In this document: positions 24,457-28,313 of the stretch, one piece after another | Layout: every line of letters starts with the position of its first letter | How positions within the stretch are numbered: position 1 is the stretch's first letter | Source of the DNA: Candidatus Atribacteria bacterium | Lineage (GTDB): Bacteria; Atribacterota; JS1; SB-45; 34-128 | DNA: 28,313 nt | Direction: 5' to 3' | Assembly: GCA_003451675.1 (NCBI GenBank) | Contig: DMCY01000017.1 | Span: 1-28,313, forward strand | Translations under genes and position numbers: made by a program | Notes under the pieces: generated by a model | What the model was told of the DNA's origin: nothing | Databases searched by the model: none | What the model saw: only the letters and a program-made list of their open reading frames with translations

Positions 24457-24604
24457 TTTCCTCCTCCAACTTATTAATTAGACCTGCTTTCTCCATAGCA
24501 AGATATATTGTCTTATTCCAATTATTAGATATATGAAAAGACTTAATAAGCCATTTATTGGTTTCATTATTATGCATAAATGCTATGTAACCCAATTTAT
24601 ACAT
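24449..24604 (-). CDS. Small ORF overlapping the MqsA-like gene
   Basis: A 51-codon frame, MYKLGYIAF...KLEEENE, whose TAA stop overlaps the next ATG by eight bases (ATGAATAA), a typical sign of translational coupling; its last codons also contain the GGAGGAGG that serves the next gene. The composition is normal for a folded small protein (two tryptophans, mixed charge, C-terminal acidic helix). There is no good ribosome binding site before the ATG at 24604. An alternative frame, MDEMKYV, ends just there, so a one-base indel may have removed a few N-terminal residues. I do not recognise the family. Its position matches that of a partner in two-gene toxin-antitoxin operons. Confidence 0.45.
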   Translation of the reverse strand: MYKLGYIAFMHNNETNKWLIKSFHISNNWNKTIYLAMEKAGLINKLEEENE

Positions 24605-24700
24605 ATTTCATTTCATCCATATTTATTTCAGTGACTTCTTCAATGATTTGTGAACTTGTGAAGCTCCACTATACTTATTTCAACTATACAGATCAGTAAG

Positions 24701-24733
24701 AATTCAGGAGGGAGAATATCCCCCTCCTGAATT
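24701..24733 (-). terminator. Strong hairpin directly after the 5'-nucleotidase gene
   Basis: Perfect 12-bp arms AATTCAGGAGGG (24701-24712) and CCCTCCTGAATT (24722-24733), loop of 9 bases, beginning 7 bases after the stop at 24740. Only a short T-containing tail (TTCTTACT) follows on the minus strand, so termination may be partial. The GC-rich stem makes it the best terminator-like structure in the window. Confidence 0.6.
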
Positions 24734-24739
24734 CGGTAT

Positions 24740-26515
24740 TTATTTTACAGATTTTAAACAATAATCATCTACATTTAACTCAGGCAATGTGTTTTCCGGA
24801 AGATTCCTAAAGTATTCAACAAGAGGTACAGCATAATTTACAAATGTGTTTTCAAAAACACTTTTGTCAGCATCCTGAACTCTTTTAAAAGTATAGTAGC
24901 CATCTTTCCCAAGGGCTATAAAAGAGTTAGTTACAACTTTATATATTTTATTTAGATCTATCGGGGCCCATTTATTGGTATTCTTATCCTTGACTTCAAG
25001 ATTTAAGATTCTGCTTCCTTGTTCAGCCGCTTTATCAACATCATATCTCAGATGTGAAGCATAAGGAAAAGCACCGGTAGAATTAGAAGAGAGTGCGTAG
25101 TCTGTTCCCTCTTCTAAAACTTGCTGTATATCAGCTCCACTCATTTTTATAGTAACTAATGTGTTAGAAAATGGAAGAGCAGTATAAGCATCAGCTGTTG
25201 TAAAATCTCCATCAGCTAAAGCTATTCTAACCCCGCCGGCATTCTGTATGGCAACATCTGCAGAATGCGTATAAGCTAAAAATGCATCAGCTATAACATA
25301 TGCGGCATAACTTCCTGTAGGAGTCTCTCCTTTTTTGAAAGGTTCAGGAATCCTATCAAAAGGCATGGTTTTTGTGACTCTACCAATTTTAACATTCTTA
25401 TAAGATTCCAGTTCTTCTTTGTATGGTTTTAAAATCTTTTCTGTCGCTGGATCCGGAACCTGGAGTTTAACAGTTTCCAGTCCATTAATAAAATCTATTA
25501 GTGTCTTAGTTTTTGCTTCTGAGACTTCATTCCATTTTCTGTTTTCATCTCTTGTCAAGAACGGACCTTCTACCAGAAGTTCTGTCTTTCCCTTACAGGA
25601 AATAATTCTTCCCTCTGAATCAAACTGAATATTCATAATACCAAGACCATGAGCATATTCCCACGCCTGGGCAATATAAACCGTTTCTCCATCAGGGTTA
25701 CCGACTAATGTAGGATATTCTCCGGTTACATTTAAGTTCAGGGATTTTAATTCTCCGGTAGAATCTAAAAGATTATGGGTATCGCCGCCTATGATAACAT
25801 CTATTCCGGTAACTTTTTTAGCCAGTTTTATATCCTCTTCGTATCCCAGGTGACTCAACAGTATAATTTTATTTATATTCATATCTTGTAATTCTTTAAC
25901 AGTAGCTCTGACTGTTTCAATTTCATCAGAAAATTCAACAGCATCAGTTACCATAGATGACTCAACAGTTTTCACAACTTTTAAAACGCCTATAATACCA
26001 ACTTTCTCGCCGTTTATTTCTTTAATTACATAGGGTTTTATGTCCGATTTAAAAAGAGGACTTCTTTCTGTAGGGTGAACATTTGCTCCAACTATTGGAA
26101 ACTCTGCAAGTTCGATAAGCTTTGCCAACTGTTCTTCGCCCTCATCAAATTCATGGTTTCCCAGTTCATAAGCATCTAGATTAAGCATATTGAAAATTTT
26201 AAAATCCACTTCGCCTTTAAATAAACTAAAATATAAAGTTCCGCATAACTCGCCACTATTCAGCACTATTGTATTCTCATTTCGAAGTTCATTAATTTCA
26301 CTTACAATCCGGGACATACCTCCCATTTGCATGCGGATATTTTCGCCATCGATATACAAGTTATACAATTGACCTTCAAGATGTGAGTGATGATCATTTG
26401 TATGAAGAATTTGTAAATTAAAGTTTTCACTTTTTCCCTGGGCCAAGCCAGAACCTGCAAACACGATACTGAGTAACAACACAGCCGCTAACCCCAAAAT
26501 TATTTTTCTTTTCAT
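24740..26515 (-). CDS. Exported 5'-nucleotidase / 2',3'-cyclic phosphodiesterase (UshA family)
   Basis: Secreted or periplasmic nucleotidase, 591 residues. Signal peptide: MKRK, hydrophobic core, cleavage probably after LAQ/AQG near 26. N-terminal metallophosphatase domain: HTNDHHSH (38-45), GNHEFD (119-124), LLSHLG (219-224), GGDTHN (243-248). C-terminal nucleotide-recognition domain with NAGGVR (425-430) and KDGYYTF-type region. The second metal motif, usually (D/S)GGD or DAGD, reads NSGE (86-89), a Glu for the bridging Asp. The ATG at 26515 follows AGGAGG nine bases upstream. Single gene bounded by the strong hairpin at 24701-24733. Likely phosphate/nucleoside scavenging. Confidence 0.9.
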   Translation of the reverse strand: MKRKIILGLAAVLLLSIVFAGSGLAQGKSENFNLQILHTNDHHSHLEGQLYNLYIDGENIRMQMGGMSRIVSEINELRNENTIVLNSGELCGTLYFSLFKGEVDFKIFNMLNLDAYELGNHEFDEGEEQLAKLIELAEFPIVGANVHPTERSPLFKSDIKPYVIKEINGEKVGIIGVLKVVKTVESSMVTDAVEFSDEIETVRATVKELQDMNINKIILLSHLGYEEDIKLAKKVTGIDVIIGGDTHNLLDSTGELKSLNLNVTGEYPTLVGNPDGETVYIAQAWEYAHGLGIMNIQFDSEGRIISCKGKTELLVEGPFLTRDENRKWNEVSEAKTKTLIDFINGLETVKLQVPDPATEKILKPYKEELESYKNVKIGRVTKTMPFDRIPEPFKKGETPTGSYAAYVIADAFLAYTHSADVAIQNAGGVRIALADGDFTTADAYTALPFSNTLVTIKMSGADIQQVLEEGTDYALSSNSTGAFPYASHLRYDVDKAAEQGSRILNLEVKDKNTNKWAPIDLNKIYKVVTNSFIALGKDGYYTFKRVQDADKSVFENTFVNYAVPLVEYFRNLPENTLPELNVDDYCLKSVK

Positions 26516-26580
26516 CTCATTTTTCCTCCTAAAAAATATTTTATAATTCTAAAATTTTCCAATAAAAATTATTTTTTTAT

Positions 26581-26593
26581 CTTGCCTCCTTTC
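26581..26593 (-). promoter_or_regulatory. Orphan Shine-Dalgarno-like block in the 5'-nucleotidase leader
   Basis: GAAAGGAGGCAAG on the minus strand, about 66 bases before the true start at 26515, with no start codon at usable distance. It resembles the blocks at 20191-20201 and 16251-16261. A TTGACA lies just upstream (near 26618-26623 on the minus strand) but lacks a good -10 partner. Confidence 0.35.
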
Positions 26594-26723
26594 ATCAACC
26601 CCCTCCCACTTCTGTGTCAACCTTTTAGGAGTAGTCTTCTTTAGTGTAGGAGATTTATGGGAAGTTCAGGTTTCACAACTTTAAGAAAATGGAATCTGTT
26701 GTCCCCATTTATTATTTAATTAT

Positions 26724-27378
26724 TTATATCTCAACATTTTGGCTTTTAGATGTCAAGCGATATTTTTGCTTAGGACTGTTTGGCTTTTTTGGAATAGTAT
26801 ATTCAATAAGACCAGCCTTCATTAAATTTCTCACCTGTTTATTTAACTCACCTGAAACAGCTTTATGACCTACTTTTTCAGCAATAGCAGATTTGCTAAA
26901 ATCTCCGTATTTTAAAATACGCAGTATTTTATTTTGCAAAGATAGCTCTGGCCGTAGCTCTGGCTCTTTACCTTTGATAAATGCTGGGTGAAGCAGTAAC
27001 TCTACCACAAAATAACTGCGATCTTCATCCGTATGAAAAATCGGTTTCGGAGAATCGTTCTTTTTGATTGCCTGTAAAATCTTTGGTATCCCAGTCCCTC
27101 GCCCTTCTGTCATATCGAGTTCTTTTAAAAATTCTCCTATTCTTCGGTTACGGTATCTTCTTGAAATAAACCGGCATTTTTGCATATCTTCATCAGTAAT
27201 TGATCTGTCCGGTCCCGGGAAACTGCCAATCATAATTCTATCCGGTAATATCCTTACTTCAATAGGCTCACGTATCTCATACGAACGATGATAAACAGCG
27301 TTGGTTAGAATTTCTTCTATTGCTACATACTGTACGCGCATTTATTAAATCATTTATATTAATAGGTAACTTATTCAT
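26724..27378 (-). pseudogene. Decayed AlbA_2/HATPase-type transcriptional regulator with internal deletion
   Basis: The long frame (27341 to 26724) encodes the C-terminal half of a COG2865-type protein: VAIEEILTNAVYHRSYE, then RYRNRRIGEFLKELDMTEGR and GTGIPKIL, then a winged helix (about 130-195). The DNA-binding AlbA_2 domain that should precede it is missing. Just upstream, in another frame, the ATG at 27378 encodes MNKLPININDLINARTV, which is how complete family members begin. So the extreme N-terminus is joined directly, out of frame, to the ATPase-like half: an internal deletion removed roughly the AlbA_2 domain. An in-frame start at 27341 lacks a ribosome binding site. The remnant could still be expressed, but I regard it as broken. 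Confidence 0.75.
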
Positions 27379-27817
27379 ATACTCTATCCGTCCCTCTGTA
27401 CTTTTGCACTTTTATTTCTTACTTTTTTCCGCCATCACTTTCTTAATTCTATAAGAAACAAATCACCGAGTTATTGACCTGGTATACCTTCCCTATTTAT
27501 TTTCTTTAAAAGCAAAACATTAATTGTCTGAGGAAATGGATATGTATTCCTAATTATTCTAAAATTGTGGAAAAATGCCCTCTTGAAAGCCTTATATAAT
27601 ACAATGTCATTAACTTAAGATGTACGTATTAATAAATCTCCTCACAGCAGAGCTACGGGGTATCTATTACTCTCTAAAGCAAACTAATTGATCGCAGCAG
27701 AGTGCGGGGAATCAAACCCTAAGAGATTAAAGCCTGACTTTGACACTTAATCTCACGAAACCCCTTATTTATCAACAAATAAAAAAATGAAAATGCGCAT
27801 TTTTGCACTACATTTTT
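27379..27817. other. Spacer between the pseudogene and the transposase
   Basis: 439 bases without a gene. It contains copy 2 of the direct repeat (27474-27601) and two related degenerate stems containing CAGCAGAG with GGGG ends (about 27640-27661 and 27693-27711). Near 27758 there is a GAAACCCC/TTAT word like those in the 23.1-23.4 kb debris, and then an AT-rich end of the insertion sequence. I cannot fix the IS boundary because its other end is outside the window. Confidence 0.45.
27474..27601 (+). repeat. Direct repeat, copy 2
   Basis: Partner of 22844-22969: 45 identical bases at 27557-27601 and weaker similarity leftwards to TTGAC at 27474. It lies about 215 bases before the transposase stop codon. 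Confidence 0.8.
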
Positions 27818-28312
27818 TTATTTTAAAGATAACTCTCCGGCAGGTGTAAGATTTTTCGGTGGTTTTATACGTGACAACCTTAAAATCTTATTACCCAAAC
27901 TCTCAACCTTGGTTTTAATAAAAAACTTCTTCTGTTTTATCTTAACTTCCGCAAAATTCATAGAATTTAGGGCTTCTCGAATTTGTTGTGGTGAAGCCGG
28001 TAGATGAGCCCTTTTAAGTTTAGATTCTAAGGTCCTCTCTAGGAGAAAGGCTAGAAAACAGATCACAAAATGACCTTTTATCCTCGGTTCGGTCCAGTGG
28101 AAGACCGGTCTTACCGAAAGGGTAGTTTTCATGAGGCGAAATGACTCTTCTATCTTCCAGAGGTTGTGGTAGGCAGCCAGGACATCTTGGGGTTTGAGAT
28201 TTTTTTCACTGGTCTGGATAGCATAATATCCGTCAAACATCTCGTCTTTTTTAATCGCCTCTTCATCAAGGACCCAATGGATATCTTTGGAGCTTTTTAG
28301 ATATTTCTTTCC
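27818..28312 (-). mobile_element. IS4/IS1634-type transposase, C-terminal part (cut by window edge)
   Basis: DDE transposase fragment. The frame is open to the window end, with upstream residues GKKYLKSSKDIHWVLDEEAI before the internal Met at 28240, so it is partial rather than starting there. The signature YHNLWKIEESFRLMK contains the catalytic Glu with the E-(6)-K spacing of the IS4-group Y-E-K signature. FHWTEPRIKGHFVICFLAFLLE is the typical IS1634-like continuation. The stop is at 27818 and the C-terminus looks complete. The two catalytic aspartates would lie beyond the window, so activity cannot be judged. Confidence 0.85.
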
Positions 28313-28313
28313 C

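Noticed and set aside
26724..27341. Intact 205-residue regulator starting at MRVQYVAIEE
   Set aside because: No ribosome binding site, and the true N-terminal coding sequence of the family lies just upstream in another frame, so a deletion is the better reading.
27818..28240. Complete 140-residue transposase starting at the Met at 28240
   Set aside because: The frame stays open to the window edge with family-like residues; the Met is internal and the gene is cut by the window.

Overview
This is an AT-rich bacterial window with strong Shine-Dalgarno sites (AGGAGG type) in front of most genes and Sec signal peptides on the binding proteins. The gene content resembles strict anaerobes that oxidise sugars and sugar acids. 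The core is a homologue set of the Thermotoga maritima inositol pathway, but the repeat-rich intergenic DNA suggests another deep-branching anaerobe; Atribacterota is my guess. The taxonomic call is inference, because there is no rRNA in the window.

Region 1 (23-16146, all minus strand) reads, in transcription order: a CUT1 sugar ABC transporter (binding protein, two permeases, ATPase), an MBL-fold hydrolase, a PfkB-family kinase, IolG, a LacI-family regulator, IolM, IolN, IolO, UxaE, an SDR oxidoreductase and 6-phosphogluconate dehydrogenase. Together they describe uptake of an inositol and the route myo-inositol -> scyllo-inosose (IolG) -> 3-dehydro-scyllo-inosose (IolM) -> 5-keto-L-gluconate by ring hydrolysis (IolN) -> D-tagaturonate (IolO) -> D-fructuronate (UxaE) -> D-mannonate (SDR, predicted). 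Mannonate dehydratase and the KDG kinase and aldolase needed to finish are not in the window. This is not the classical IolE/D/B/C/J pathway.

Region 2 (16487-20122, minus strand) is a second sugar importer of CUT2 type (binding protein, permease, short single-domain ATPase) followed by a hydroxypyruvate-isomerase-like TIM barrel. A near-palindromic LacI-type operator lies about 265 bases upstream of its first gene. A perfect 18-bp hairpin separates the binding-protein gene from the permease.

Region 3 (20841-22816, plus strand) has a PAP2-type membrane phosphatase and a TIM-barrel protein that resembles IolI (inosose isomerase), which ties it functionally to region 1.

Region 4 (22817-28313) is accessory DNA. 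Two direct copies of a roughly 127-bp repeat (22844-22969 and 27474-27601) bracket five things: a DUF6941-like gene, a zinc-finger/HTH (MqsA-like) gene, a previously uncalled 51-codon small ORF that overlaps it, an exported UshA-type 5'-nucleotidase, and a decayed AlbA_2/ATPase-type regulator that has lost its middle. The window ends inside an IS4/IS1634-type transposase.

The intergenic spaces hold several repeat families, including two REP pairs (BIME-like) with the GTAG head typical of RAYT-associated REPs.
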